Source: Vigna angularis
Taxonomy: Eukaryota; Streptophyta; Magnoliopsida; Fabales; Fabaceae
Direction of reading: 5' to 3'
NCBI RefSeq assembly: GCF_016808095.1
Contig: NC_068974.1
Location: 15,128,001-15,192,000 of the forward strand
Length of the DNA: 64,000 bases
Below, piece by piece: positions 10,011-20,328 of the stretch; position 1 is the first letter of the stretch, and every line of letters starts with the position of its first letter. The translations under genes and the position numbers were made by a program. The notes below the pieces were generated by a model that worked only from the letters and a program-made list of their open reading frames with translations, searched no databases and was not told the origin of the DNA.

Positions 10011-11392
10011 TTTGCCTTTGGAACAAGATTTCTTTTATTTTTATGTCTATTGTTTTTATTGTTTTTATTGTTGAACTATATTTTGCTTCTGTTTTTATTG
10101 CTTTATTTTGATTGTAGTATGTACTTGGCTTGAATTAACTGTGCTATAATGGTTTGATTATGATCTGTTGTGTGATAATTATTGCTTTATGATGCTCTAT
10201 TATATTGATTGATGTTGAGGTGATGCATGATGTGCTTATATATAGGTGATGGCTCACAGTTTGTATGAAACAGATGCATGGAATAAAATGTGATTGAGAT
10301 ACTGAGCAGGATGTTTATCCGAATTTTGAACTTGAAAGTAACCTGTTTGAGGATTGGGCTTCAGAGTTTTTTTTGTGAATAATTGATATTACTTTAAAAG
10401 CATGAATGATTTTGCCCAAATTTTCTATGATTGAACTACTTGCTTGCAGGTTTCATATGATCAAGGCCATTTGTTGTTATCCCTTCTTTTAGCCTACACA
10501 TGATTCTAGCCCAATGAAAAGAGAACAATTTGTTCTAACCTTTGAACCTTGAGCCTTAAGCATGTTTTGAAAACCTTGTTTGAAAATCTTTGCCTTGAGT
10601 TAAGTTGAGAACATTTGTGAGGTATTGATGAAGGTTCAAGTTTGGGGTTGCTGGGAAATTTGAGAAAAGAGATCAAAAGAAAAAGCGTTAAGCTAAGCAG
10701 TGAACAAATGAAAATAAAAAGTAAAAGAAAGGAAAAATGAAAAGAAAGAAAAGAAAATCTCAATGCAAGGGAAAGTTGGGAATAAGTGAAGATGGTTCTG
10801 GGAAAGAGAGGTTATGTTTGAATGATGAAATCATAGATGTCTCTCTTAACTCAAGGATTTTATTGTCCAGAAAAACCAATTTTCTTCTTAGCCCAACCAA
10901 GCTACAAGCCGAGAAAAGACCTTATGATGAAAACTTGCTTGTGAGTATGATTGATTGTGGTTAAATGAAAAGCAAAGTTAATTTGTGTGACATTGTGATA
11001 ATAGAGTGAAAGAGACACCAACACCTCACTATACACTTGTGAGTTTGAGTGATACACTTTCGAGTGCTTGAGTGATACACTTTTGAGTACTTGAGTGAAA
11101 CACTTTCCTTAGTGAGGAGTAGTTCTTTGAATTCATGATTTCATCTTTGCTTGGTTGATTAATCATTCTTAAGGATAACATCTGTTGAAGTACACGAGCA
11201 TCACATTGAGTTTGATTGAATTAAGGCATATGTACATCTTGACTGACATCTTTATGATGAGCTGATAAAAGTGATTACTTGTCCTGAAAGAAAAAGTTTT
11301 GAAATATGATGAGCCATTGTAGTAACTGTTTATAAAAGCTGAGTTACATTTTGTTTTGCTTGAGGACAAGCAAAGTTCTAAGTTTGGGGTTA
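10011..11392 (+). other. 3' untranslated region of the Athila-like relic
   Basis: No protein domain. It parallels E1 20355-21584 in word order: a TTGATTGATGTTGAG block, ATGATTTTGCCCA, ATCAAGGCCATTTGTTG, AACCTTTGAACC, a 70-nt purine tract around 10675-10770 (AAAGAAAAG-like), CTCTTAACTCAAGGATTTT, AACCAATTTTCTT, CTTGAGGACAAGCAAAG and AAGTTTGGGGT. Small ORFs here (10506-10763 minus, 10737-10964 plus) follow from the purine bias and are not genes. Confidence 0.6.
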
Positions 11393-11840
11393 TAATAACA
11401 GTTGAAAATATCGTTATCTAGTTATGTGATTTTGATACTAAATGCACCCTTTTCTACTTAGAAACTTGCTTGAAATCATGTTTTTCTATTAAGTTGTGTG
11501 AATAAGAGAGTTGAGGTTGAACTTAAGGATTTTATGATTAAATTTCCTTGTTTTGGCAGGAAATTAGATAATATGGGAAGTAGAGCTGAAGTGCCAAGGA
11601 GATGGAACTCAGAAAGACCTGGAAAAGCATCAGAAAGGAGGAATGCACAATGCCTGAGCCCCCTTTTGGGGGCCCTCAACACCAAAGCTTGCCGCTCCAC
11701 GCTTGGGCTCCCCTTTTGGGGCGCTAAGCGCCACTTTCCCTGATGAACCACGTCTGCTTACCCCCTAAGTGAAGCTAAGAGCCAGTTTTAGTATCGCAGC
11801 ACGCCCGGGCACCCTAAGTGGGGCGCTGATCCATTTGTTC
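11393..11840 (+). repeat. Truncated 3' LTR of the Athila-like relic
   Basis: It begins ATAATAACAGTTGAAAA, homologous to the E1 LTR start TGATAACAGTTGAAAA, just after the polypurine-like AAGTTTGGGGT. It contains CTTGAAATCATG and GAATAAGAGAG as in E1, then a G+C-rich stretch (11650-11830) with the dyad GGCGCTAAGCGCC at 11720-11732. Similarity ends near 11840, before any TATA box, so the LTR is cut off. Confidence 0.65.
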
Positions 11841-12180
11841 AAGGTGATATAGTTGTATATTTAGTTTCTTTATTGACCACACCCCTCGGTATAACCTTGG
11901 TTACTATGGGTGTAGGTTCAATTAATTGTTATATAAGATTTAAATAGATTTTAGCTATTGTTGAGTCTTTGTTCCTAAGAGAACGTTCATTTTTATGCTT
12001 GAATATTCTAATTGGAATACTTTCAGTGCACATCATATTCCTTTTTACGATGTTGTTTGACTATGCAAAATTTTGATTCAGACTTTTCAGAATGATATAG
12101 ATTCCTCCATTCCTTGTACCACCTTACCGCTAGTGATGGAGGACCATCTAAGCTTAACATAGGACCTTTAACAAGAGCCA
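11841..12180 (+). pseudogene. Ty3-like coding scrap split by the copia insertion (left part)
   Basis: Most of this stretch is unassigned. At its right end the frame I-G-P-L-T-R-A is interrupted by the copia element, and the frame resumes at 27413 as M-S-K-G-I-Q-E-E-E-G-A-L-T. The GPLTRA..K.IQ pattern is frequent in Ty3 polyproteins. The assignment to Ty3 is moderate; the continuity across the insertion is clear from the duplicated AGCCA. Confidence 0.45.
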
Positions 12181-12453
12181 TGTTGGGTATCAGTCATACA
12201 ACACAAGCACACACAACTTAAATAGAGAAGAGAAAATACTGACAATAAGCAAAAATAGAAATTTTATACTGGTGGAAGAAATTTACAGCACCTCTCTCTT
12301 TCAATACAAAACTTCTCAAAATTATGAGAATACAAGAAATGAGAGAATAGGAGAGAATGGGATGTTTAACAAAAGGGGCAAGGGGTTTCCTTTATAGCCA
12401 CCAAGCCATACCCCTTTACAAGTTCCCACCAATGTGGGACTTCATTCCTCACA
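12181..12453 (-). repeat. 3' LTR of the copia element
   Basis: 273 bp; on the + strand it starts TGTTGGGTATCAGTC and ends CATTCCTCACA. It is nearly identical to 27135-27407. The adjoining internal sequence on the minus strand ends AAGTGGGAGATTG, a standard copia polypurine tract (12454-12466). Confidence 0.9.
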
Positions 12454-13891
12454 ATCTCCCACTTGAAGATTTTGATGAAACAAATCAAATCTTCACACCA
12501 TTTTTGCCTTCGTGTTGCTTGTTCTTCTGATAGACTTCAGTAGAATCGAATTTACATAAATCTGCCAATAACCTTTGACACTAAATTCTGATTCTCCGAA
12601 ACGCAATGCAACACCTGATCAATATTTCACTGCTCTTCACCTAAACCTGCCACGAACCTACTAACCATTCCCACTACTTGTGCAATGTTTGGTCTTATAC
12701 ACATCATAGCAATTATAAGGTTGTCCACCACCGATGCATACGGTACTCGAGACTTTTCCATCCTCTCCACTTCATTACTAGGACTCATACTTGAGGATAG
12801 TTGATAGGAGATGGGGTAAAACTGGCTTGCACTCTCGCATGTTGAAGCGCCGCAAGACTTTCAGTAAGTTTTACTTCTGAGAAAGCCAAATCTTCCTATC
12901 TTTTTCTATCTCGGTGAATTTGCATCCCTAAAATCTTGTTTACCGGTTCCAAGTTCTTTAATATCAAACTCCCTAGCCAATTGTGCCTTCAGTTCTTGGA
13001 TTAGAGCTTTGTTGGGGCCTACCACCAACATGTCATCCACATACAACAACAAAATGATAAATCATTATCCTCAAACCTCTTGTAGTATGTACAATGGTCT
13101 GAACTTAGTTTGTTGTATCCGAGGCTAATGATAAAGGAATCAAATCTCTTATACCAACACCTCGGCGCCTGCTTTAAATCGTATAGAGATTTGTTCAACC
13201 TGTAAACCAAGTTTTGTTGCTATTCAAAGACTTCTGGTTGGAGCATCATTTCATTCTTGCTTAACAATAACCTTGTGAGCGATGGAACTCACAGACAATA
13301 CCCCTTCACATTGTTAGCATAGCCAAAGCACTTCATTCTTTCCAAGTTTCAAGCCCTACTCGTGCTTTGGTTTTCTTGAACTAGTAATAACAACACATTT
13401 GACTTCCTCTTGATGTAATACACCCACAAACTCTTGGAATAAACTTTGCTCTTCCTAGGAATAACTCCGGTGATTCCCTTACATCAGAATGAACCAAGTC
13501 TTCTTGTGTTTTCTTTTCTGGTAGTCAAACTTGCAAAATTCGATTTATGTTGTTGGCTTATCACACAGTGCTCGCATAAAGGTAAAATAACCTTCTTAAG
13601 CCCGAGTACAGATTACGTTCCGCCTTGCAAACTTCACTTTGACATATGTCCAAGTACGATGTCACGTCAACACCGTTTCTTCTTGACTTGTCAATGCAAC
13701 CATTGCATTAGCTTTCTACAACGTATCTCCCATAAGCACATGTCATGATCTTCTGAGCTTTTAAGACTTACCATATCTCCCCTCTTTCTCACAGAATATC
13801 TTCATCCTTTGATGTATTTGCCATACAACCTTGTGAGGTTGATGCATCAGAGTTCTTTCTTCCACTCTTCTCGTGCCAACATTCTTTCTTG
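12454..13891 (-). pseudogene. Copia pol remnants: gag knuckle end, integrase zinc region, RT
   Basis: From right to left on the minus strand: residues after the gag CCHC knuckle (HVKKECWHEK) at about 13860-13896; a MANTSKDED-like linker; a GAG-pre-integrase region with CEHCVISQQHK near 13560; and RT with VYRLNKSLYDLKQAPRCWYKRF at 13150-13210, followed by LSSDHCTYYKRFEDNDLSF and a YVDD-like end at 13020. Many stops and frameshifts, with large deletions between blocks. No function is expected. Confidence 0.75.
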
Positions 13892-13896
13892 ACATG
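13892..13896. repeat. Target site duplication of E1 (left copy)
   Basis: ACATG at 13892-13896 is repeated at 22889-22893, directly outside the two LTRs of E1. It lies within the copia gag knuckle codons. Confidence 0.85.
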
Positions 13897-14142
13897 TGAT
13901 AACAGTTGAAAAACTGCTATTTTCATGCTTAAAATTGATACTAAAAGTAACCTTTATCCTTAGAAACTAGCTTAAAATCATGCTTTTACTCATATTTTCA
14001 GAAATAAGAGAGCTGGACAGGTTTATGCTTGATTTCAGTGTTTTTGTGCAGGTTTTAAGGTGAATTTAGTGAAAGAAGTGAAGAAGGAGAGAGATGGAAT
14101 CAGAAAAGACATTAAAAAGTGCAAATGGAGAAGTCGCAACTA

Positions 14143-14276
14143 CCGCTCAGCGGCAGTTTACCGCTGAGCGGCACTCAGAAGCTCACGGGAGGTTCGCTGA
14201 GGGGCAAAATGGCCGCTGAGGGGAAGAACCGAGCTCACGCACTCACCGTTGAGCGGTACTTTACCGCTGAGCAGCA
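14143..14276 (+). promoter_or_regulatory. GC-rich dyad array upstream of the E1 LTR TATA box
   Basis: Six matches to the CCGCT(C/G)AGCGG dyad or its half (GCTGAGGGG) in about 130 bp, ending roughly 45 bp before TATATAA. The same arrangement recurs in the sister LTRs. The place suggests a promoter-proximal element; no known factor is assigned. Confidence 0.55.
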
Positions 14277-14319
14277 CTATTTTTGGGCTTGGGCCTAATT
14301 TTCTGTAATTTACGAATAG

Positions 14320-14326
14320 TATATAA
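14320..14326 (+). promoter_or_regulatory. TATA box of the E1 5' LTR
   Basis: TATATAA in GAATAGTATATAAGCTTTAG, conserved in the sister LTRs (for example the LTR at 31834-33138). It fixes U3 as about 13897-14350. Confidence 0.65.
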
Positions 14327-15207
14327 GCTTTAGGGTTTCCTAGGGTTTGTATCTTTGGTTGGGACGAAGCAAATACTCTCTCTTCCACCCCTTTGAAGGA
14401 GGATCTTGGATGCTCAGGCTACCTCTTCACCTTTTTAGGGTTTTATCTTTCATTCTTTCATTATTGTTCATCTAGGTTCACCATGAATATGGTGAACTAA
14501 ACCTTGTATGTTTGTTGGGGAATCAATGTAATCTTTTGAAGCTCTCATATATGGAATTTGTTCTTGCATCTTAATCTAAGATTTATGCTTTCTTTCATCA
14601 TTAGTTAGGGTTTTTCCTCTTTGCTTAATGCTTGCTTTGTTTAACTCATTCAATGCATGATTATTGGTTTTGTCGATACGGACAAGTACGAGGAAGTCTA
14701 GATCTGGGGAATTTCTCCCAATAGGTATATTGGTTGCCTTAAGCTCCTGTGCTAAATAAACTAATTATTAGGGATGCTAGGAATCGTATGAACTCGTAAT
14801 TAGGGAGAAGCCTTCTTTGAACGGTAATTTAGAGAGTGACATTAACAATGATGAATTGAATGTTGAATTCCCTAAATATATGAGAGTGAATAAGATGAAA
14901 TTGATAACCCCAACAACATACTCATCCATATATTCCATTGAAAGTATTTGTATTTTGCTTTAGCCATTGATCACATTCATGCATACATGTTTATTTTCTG
15001 TTTTGCATATTAAATTCAACTTATTTCGTCCTTAAGTCTTAGCTAATCAACAAATCACATAACTAAACTAGGCTGTGAGTCCTTTGGGAAAACGATACTT
15101 GGTCTTACCGAGTTTTATTACTTGAAACGATTCGGTCATACTTGCCGATTGTAAAACAAGTTTGTGACATCATATTTTGGTGTTCATAAATTTGTTCATC
15201 AAGTTTT

Positions 15208-15225
15208 TGGCGCCGTTGCCGGGGA
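15208..15225 (+). promoter_or_regulatory. Primer binding site of E1
   Basis: TGGCGCCGTTGCCGGGGA, six bases after the LTR end. This is the common primer site of Athila-group plant elements. A T-rich leader (15290-15400, TTTTATTTTATTT repeats) follows. Confidence 0.85.
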
Positions 15226-15461
15226 CTCGTGGTTTAACTGGTTAATTTGTGTGATTATTGATTATCTTTGACTTTAATTTTGAAATTCTGTTTTTATTTT
15301 TCTGTTTTTATTTTTTGGTTTTTATTTTATTTTATTTTATTTTATTTTCTGTTTTTATTTTTTCTGTTTTTATTTTTATTTTATTTTATTCTCTGAATCC
15401 TATATCTTCTCCTATATCTTTTTGTACTAACCAAATATTCTAGAGTTTTGTTCTCTTGTGC

Positions 15462-17882
15462 ATGCAGGAGGCAATTCGAACAAGGAGCAAGATAACTGCA
15501 GAACCTCTTCTTGAAGGTTTAGACGAGAGTAGACGGAGGAGAAGAATCCGAACATCTAGAGAACTTTTCCCTCCTCCGGAAATTTTGTTGCAACCATCAC
15601 CACAAGGTTCTGTTCATAGCACAGAAAATATGGAGAACAACAATGTTAGAAGAACTCTTGCTGACTACACCAATATAACTGAACCTCAACACTTTAACAG
15701 TATAGCTAGACCTAGAGTCAATGCAGCTAATATGGAGGTTAAACCAGCACTGATTCAACTGGTGAAAAGCAACCAATTTAATGGGTTATCTCATGAAAGC
15801 CCATATGAGCACCTCACTACCTTCAATGAGATTTGCAACACAGTCAAGATTAATGGGGTGCCAGACGAAGCTATCAAACTTAGCTTGTTTCCTTTCTCAT
15901 TGGGAGGCAATGCTAAGCTTTGGTTGAATTCTTTCCCAGAAGAAAGTTTCACAGAGTGGGAAGCAATGGTCACAAAATTTTTAAACAAGTACTTCCCACA
16001 ATCTAAGGTGACAAAAGGCAGGCAAGAGATTTCTTCATTTAAGTAGGGTATGGAAGAATCACTGGGGCATGCATGGGACAGATACAAAAGCTTGCTAAGA
16101 AAAACACCCACGTATGGCTTTGAAGATCAGGAAGTAGTCTTAACTTTCCTTGGAGGGCTTGGTTCACAAACCAAGATGATGCTGGATGCCTCAACAGGAG
16201 GCAATATTAAATGGAAAACTCCAGAGGAAGCAACAGAGATTATAGAAAACATGGCTACTAGTGATAATGAGCTACAGAGTGAGAGAGGAGCTCCTATGCA
16301 AAAAGGAGTCCTCCAATTACAAACACATGATGCCCTGCTAGCTCAAAACAAAATTCTAACTCAACAGCTGGAGACTCTGACTAAAACTCTTGCACAATTA
16401 CCCAAAGAGTTGAAAACTACTGCACAGGTACAAACCCAGTTGTGCGAATTGTGTGGAGGTGACCATATCAATGGTCAATGTGCCTTTCCAACAGAAGCAT
16501 TGGAAGATGTGAACTTTATGGCCAACCAGTTTTCGTACCGTCAAGGGAACTACAATCAGGGGTGGAAACCACACCCAAGTATTGGTCAAGGGCAAACTGG
16601 GCAAGCTGGTCAATATAATAAGCAACAGCAGGAACCTACCTTATGGCAACAATTATCTATGCTTAATGAAAGGTCCATGAGGATGGAGGAAACTCTCAAC
16701 AATTTCATACAGAAGACTGAGTCTACATAGAAGAGCATTGAAGCTGCTATCAAAAATTTGGAGACTCAGATGGGGCAGATCACCAAACAGGTGGAAGAAA
16801 GGCCAAGTAGAAATTTTGGGGCTAATACTGAGGTTAACCCCAAAGAAGAGTGCAAGGTGGTAGAGAGTGTTGATGATGAGAAAGTTGAGTTAGATACAAA
16901 AGAGAGAAGAGAAATAGAGAGCAATAGCACTTTTCCTTTTCCAATCCATCAAGGGAAACAACTGGACTTCACAGAGTTATTCAACATGGTGGATAATGAT
17001 GCACCTTGGGAACAGATTCTGCAACAGATTACGGTTTACACTAAATCTAATGAAGAAATCTCTACAAAGAAGAGACGTAGAGATGATGAGGCAAAAGAGT
17101 GTATAACTGTTAAAAAAGAGTCATTCCCTCCTAAAGCAACAGACCTAGGCAGTTTTTCTATCCCTTGTACCATAGGGAAGAAAAAGATTAAAAAAGCTCT
17201 TCTTGATTTAGGTTCAAGTGTTAACTTGATACCTTACTCTTTACTGGAGCAAATCGGCAGTGTCAAAGTGAAACCTGTAAAGGTTAACCTAGTAATGGCC
17301 GATGGATCTTCAAAGGAGCCATGTGGGATTGCAGAGGACATTATAGTTTGTGTTGGCAAACTTCAGTTCTTGGCAGACTTTGTGGTGATGAAGATGGAGA
17401 CAAAGAAGATACCTATCATACTTGGAAGACCGTTTATGAAAACGGCCAGAGCTATCATTGATGTAAATGAAGGTATAGTTGTGCTCCAGGACCGAGAGGA
17501 GATAGTGGTTGTAGATGTCTTTAAAGATGAGACGCAAACAAAGGAGGAAGAAGCTAGTTATAAAGCTGCATTTCAAGATGCACACATGACTAGCCATAAA
17601 GATGAAAATCCCAAGGTTGCAGGTAACCATTGTTTATTGTTTCAGGTGAAAAAGGAAGAAAAGATTGGAAGAGGAGGAGAAATTCCTGATGACTGGGAGA
17701 AAAGAAGACCCCAACTTGGTACACCTGTGAGAATCAAAAACAAATTGTGGGTTATGAAGGGCTTTAAGGAGAAGGAGATGATAGAGATAGAATCTCCACA
17801 TTCTAGAAGGACCAAAACAGTTCACAGGAAACAGCTGAGGAGTTGGTGGGATGACAACATCAACTATAAAGAAGGAACTTGA
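15462..17882 (+). pseudogene. E1 gag-protease polyprotein, two in-frame UAG codons
   Basis: One frame runs from an ATG at 15462 (a second candidate is the ATG at 15630) to the stop at 17880-17882, interrupted only by TAG at 16044 and 16728. The gag domain is at about residues 95-250 (NQFNGLSHESPYEHL, KLWLNSFPEES, FLNKYFPQSK). A cysteine motif CELCGGDHINGQC (about residue 330) stands in for the zinc knuckle. Then come Q/N-rich and coiled regions and an aspartic protease with active site LLDLGSSVNLIP near 17205-17240 and the end motif IILGRPFMKTARAIID. The product would form particles and process itself. The lysine-rich tail after the protease has no named domain. Both stops look like CAG-to-TAG changes. 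Confidence 0.85.
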
Positions 17883-17887
17883 GCTTT

Positions 17888-17939
17888 ACTGGGTCAAGCT
17901 AATGACGTTAAAAGAGCGCTTGCTGGGAGGCAACCCAGT
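17888..17939 (+). repeat. Structured post-gag motif, first E1 copy
   Basis: ACTGGGT ... ACCCAGT closes a 52-nt block by a perfect 7-bp stem; inside are CAAGCTAATGACGTTAAA, GAGCGCTTGCTGGGAGGCA. It begins 6 nt after the gag-protease stop. Copies at 9573-9620 and 18173-18220 have the same order of words. Confidence 0.6.
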
Positions 17940-18021
17940 GGATTTTAGAACTTTTAAATTTTACTTTGGTTTGTAATTTTTAAATCTGTTGAACATTATT
18001 GTGTAATTATTTTGCTGGACA

Positions 18022-18163
18022 TAGCATCTACTGAAGGATGCTAGTTGGATATAGCATCTACTGAAGGATGCTAAGTTGTAACACCTACTGATGGGTGTTG
18101 GTGAGAAAATTTTGCACCAACTGATGGGTGCTGGTAAGTTTGTAACACCTACTGATGGGTGTT
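18022..18163 (+). repeat. Stem-loop array with constant loop and changing stem, E1 upstream set
   Basis: Five units. Units at 18022-18043 and 18052-18073 are TAGCATC / loop TACTGAAG / GATGCTA. Units at 18080-18099 and 18144-18163 are AACACC / TACTGATG / GGTGTT. The unit at 18114-18131 is GCACC / AACTGATG / GGTGC. The stem changes on both sides together while the loop stays ACTGAxG. A sixth unit lies after ORF2 (20329-20354). Confidence 0.7.
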
Positions 18164-18172
18164 GGTGGATTT

Positions 18173-18220
18173 TGGGTCAGGCTCGTGACGTTAAACAAGC
18201 GCTACCTGGGAGGCAACCCA
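18173..18220 (+). repeat. Structured post-gag motif, second E1 copy
   Basis: TGGGT (18173-18177) pairs with ACCCA (18216-18220). Between them are CAGGCTCGTGACGTTAAA and AAGCGCTACCTGGGAGGCA. It follows the stem-loop array and precedes the ORF2 promoter-like region, so E1 carries two copies of this block about 280 bp apart. Confidence 0.6.
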
Positions 18221-18354
18221 TTTGATTGATTGTTTTTGTTTGTTTCATTTTAGTTGCATAATAGGGTTTGCATAAGTATTTTAAGCATTGAATTGCAGGG
18301 AACCAGTGAGGGGCATGTCTAGGAGGCACGTAGGTTAAGAAAAGAAGGAGAAGA

Positions 18355-18470
18355 GCACTTCACGAAAGTGCCGTTGTGCGGCAACTTACCGTTGAGCGGT
18401 ACTCTCGCAGATGGGCTTTAGTTTCCCCTTAGCGGAACCCGAGCCCATTAGGGTATTTTTAAACCCTAAG
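18355..18470 (+). promoter_or_regulatory. LTR-like internal promoter region in front of ORF2
   Basis: GTGCCGTTGTGCGGCA and TTACCGTTGAGCGGTA (18370-18402) repeat the LTR dyad type; then CCTTAGCGGAA, a GGGCTTTAG and AGCCCATTAGGG segment, and a TATA-like TATTTTTAAA at 18454-18463. Order and spacing resemble the E1 U3 region (dyads, then GGGC..GGGCC, then TATA). Function is inferred. Confidence 0.45.
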
Positions 18471-18677
18471 CTGTGTAATTGTTCATTCTTTCAGGCTCTT
18501 CTCTGCACAAGCACTCCCACATACCTTCTCCAAGGTTTTCCATATCTTTTCACTCTTCCCTTTTTAATAAAACTTCTCTTCCACTCACTTTTTCACTAGT
18601 GTGCCATCAAAGTTTGGGGTTGGAAGAGAGCATTTTAGCTTGGAAGCATTCTCATTGCATCTAGTATCTCCACCCAA

Positions 18678-19098
18678 GTAAGTAAAATGCACTTTGTTCA
18701 TTCTAGGGTTCTTGATTTTAAATGTGATTGTCAAAGCATGATTATTTAGGGGTTTTGATTTCTATGCATGATTTGATGATATATTTGATGTTTGAACCGA
18801 TTAAACTGCATGATTATGAACTGGAAAACTGAAAATTGCATTTGGGTGGAGTTAGGACAGCTTTAAAAGAGATTTTTCAAAACTCTGCAGAGTTACCGCT
18901 CAGGGGTAAACTGCCGCTGAGCGGCACTCTGCCAGACCTGAGTATTCTTGAATTTTTGCGTTTTGGACTATGGCACTGGTGGCGCTGAGGGGAAATTCTG
19001 GCCCTCAGCGGTGGTTTAGCTTCGAAAGGAGTAGTGTTCTATGTTTTACTAATGATTATCATCATGTTCTGTGGTTTTGTATTTGTGTTTGAATGCAG
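18678..19098 (+). other. Probable intron in the ORF2 leader
   Basis: A consensus donor GTAAGT begins at 18678 and a ...TGAATGCAG acceptor ends at 19098, two bases before the ORF2 ATG (19101). The 421-bp interval contains further CCGCTCAGGGG and CCGCTGAGCGG dyads (18895-18925, 18978-19010). No transcript data are available to me. Confidence 0.45.
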
Positions 19099-19100
19099 GA

Positions 19101-20317
19101 ATGGCATCCTCTTCAGGAAAGAGATTGAAAACCATGGCAACCAAGAGAAAGGAAAAGGAACCAGAGCAACCCCACTCTAGCAGGTTCCTCTCTAGGAAAC
19201 ATGAGAAGCACTTTAGGGTGGTTCAGGACAGGAGACTTCTGATGGAAAGAAAAGTTGGAATGATACCTAACTTTGCTCCTCAATTTGGAGAGCAAGTGTT
19301 AGGGAATGACTGGGGAAAGCTAGCCACCTATCCTGCACCTGCCAACATAGCTGTGGTAAAAGAGTTCTACACCAACGCAAAGAAGATTGGTGACTATCCA
19401 GCTGAAAACTATCTGGGATATGTCAGAGGCCATGCTATCAGGTATGATCCTGATTCTATCAATAACTTCCTGGACACTGTGTGGGCTGGTGAGCAGTGCC
19501 AGTTTGCTCTCTGTATGGAGGAAGGTGCTGATTATGAGGATGTGGAGAGAGTACTATGCATACCTGGAGGACACTTCCAAAGGAATAGATCTGGCTCAGT
19601 GGTTAACATTAGGAGGACGGATTTGACTCCTCTTGCTAAGTATTTTCTCATGCCAACATTCAGCCATGTTCACATGTGTCGGATATTACTCTCAGCAGGG
19701 CACTATTCATCTACTGTGCTATCAGAAACTTAAATGTTAACATTGGGCAGGTGATAGCTGATGAGATTAGTGTGTGCGCCAATACCTCAAACAACAAAGC
19801 ACCCCTGGGACATCCCTCCTTGATTACTCACCTTTGCAAGCTAGCTGGGGTGGACACTTCTGTTCCACCATTTGAAAGGCCAAGAAAAGCCATTGATGAG
19901 GCTTATTAAAGACAATACTGTGGAGGTGAGGAGGCAGCTCAGCCAGTTCCACCACGCCGTGCTCGTAGAGAGAGAGGGCCAGCACAGAGCCAGACATCTG
20001 CTGAGACACATGAAGCAGAACCATTCCAGATGAGGGACATGTACATGTCTCTTATAGGTGCTCAGTTGCAGTCCATTCACAAAGGGCAGGTGGCTACTAC
20101 TGAGATGATTGTGGGGATGTATGACACACCTCCAGCCCATAGGTGGACTATGGATGAATTCCATAATGTGGTAGCTTGGCCAGAGGAGCCAGTGCAAGGA
20201 GGAGGAGCTGAAGCAGCTGAAGCTTCAGCTAGAGAGATGGAAGAAGATGAAGCTGATGATGATGATGCGTTTGAAGATGAGGAAGAAGAGGAAGATACAG
20301 AGGACAACTCAGATTGA
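19101..20317 (+). pseudogene. E1 ORF2: plant transposon-associated protein of unknown function, frameshift and stop
   Basis: ATG at 19101 (MASSSGKRLK). Basic N-terminus, then RFLSRKHEKHFRVVQDRRLL, a NFAPQFGEQVLGNDW segment and VVKEFYTNAKKIGDYPAENY, where a globular domain seems to begin. A one-base shift near 19695 moves the frame; it continues at 19690-19909 (ALFIYCAIRNLNVNIGQVIAD) to a TAA at 19907 and then on to 20317, ending in a long Asp/Glu-rich tail. The domain looks like the putative plant transposon protein family found inside legume Athila-like elements; the position after gag-pol is that of the env-like ORF of Athila. No signal peptide or clear membrane segment is seen, so a surface role is not supported. 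Confidence 0.65.
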
Positions 20318-20328
20318 TGAGGAGCTGA

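Larger units (their letters stand above)
9001..11840 (+). mobile_element. Athila-like LTR element relic, 3' half, related to E1
   Basis: This is a diverged relative of E1 (13897-22888). It has the C-terminal part of gag-protease (9015-9569), the GGGAGGCAACCCAGT motif (to 9620), a run of ACTGATGGATGCT stem-loops (9720-10010), a 3' untranslated part similar to E1 20500-21584 (for example ATGATTTTGCCCA, ATCAAGGCCATTTGTTG and a purine-rich tract), a polypurine-like AAGTTTGGGGT, and the first ~450 bp of an LTR. It lacks the ORF2 block of E1. The 5' half is missing. Confidence 0.75.
13897..15201 (+). repeat. 5' LTR of E1
   Basis: 1305 bp, TGATAACAGTT...TTCATCA. A TATA box TATATAA lies at 14320-14326. 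Just upstream (14143-14276) are repeated dyads: CCGCTCAGCGG at 14143-14153, CCGCTGAGCGG at 14161-14171, and diverged forms to 14276. The R/U5 part has no coding sequence. Closely related LTRs are at 21585-22888, 23394-24725, 25231-26561 and 31834-33138. Confidence 0.9.

Noticed and set aside
10506..10964. Small ORFs on both strands around the purine tract
   Set aside because: Explained by the purine-rich 3' untranslated region shared with E1; no homology at protein level is visible.
14158..14388. Conserved ORF in LTRs (also 21846-22076, 23673-23885, 25510-25722)
   Set aside because: Present in all sister LTRs because the LTR sequence is conserved; it spans the TATA box and dyads and has no start context or domain.
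19101..20317. ORF2 of E1 as a retroviral envelope protein
   Set aside because: The position is env-like, but I see no signal peptide, no membrane anchor and no fusion-type region; the sequence fits a plant transposon-associated family better.
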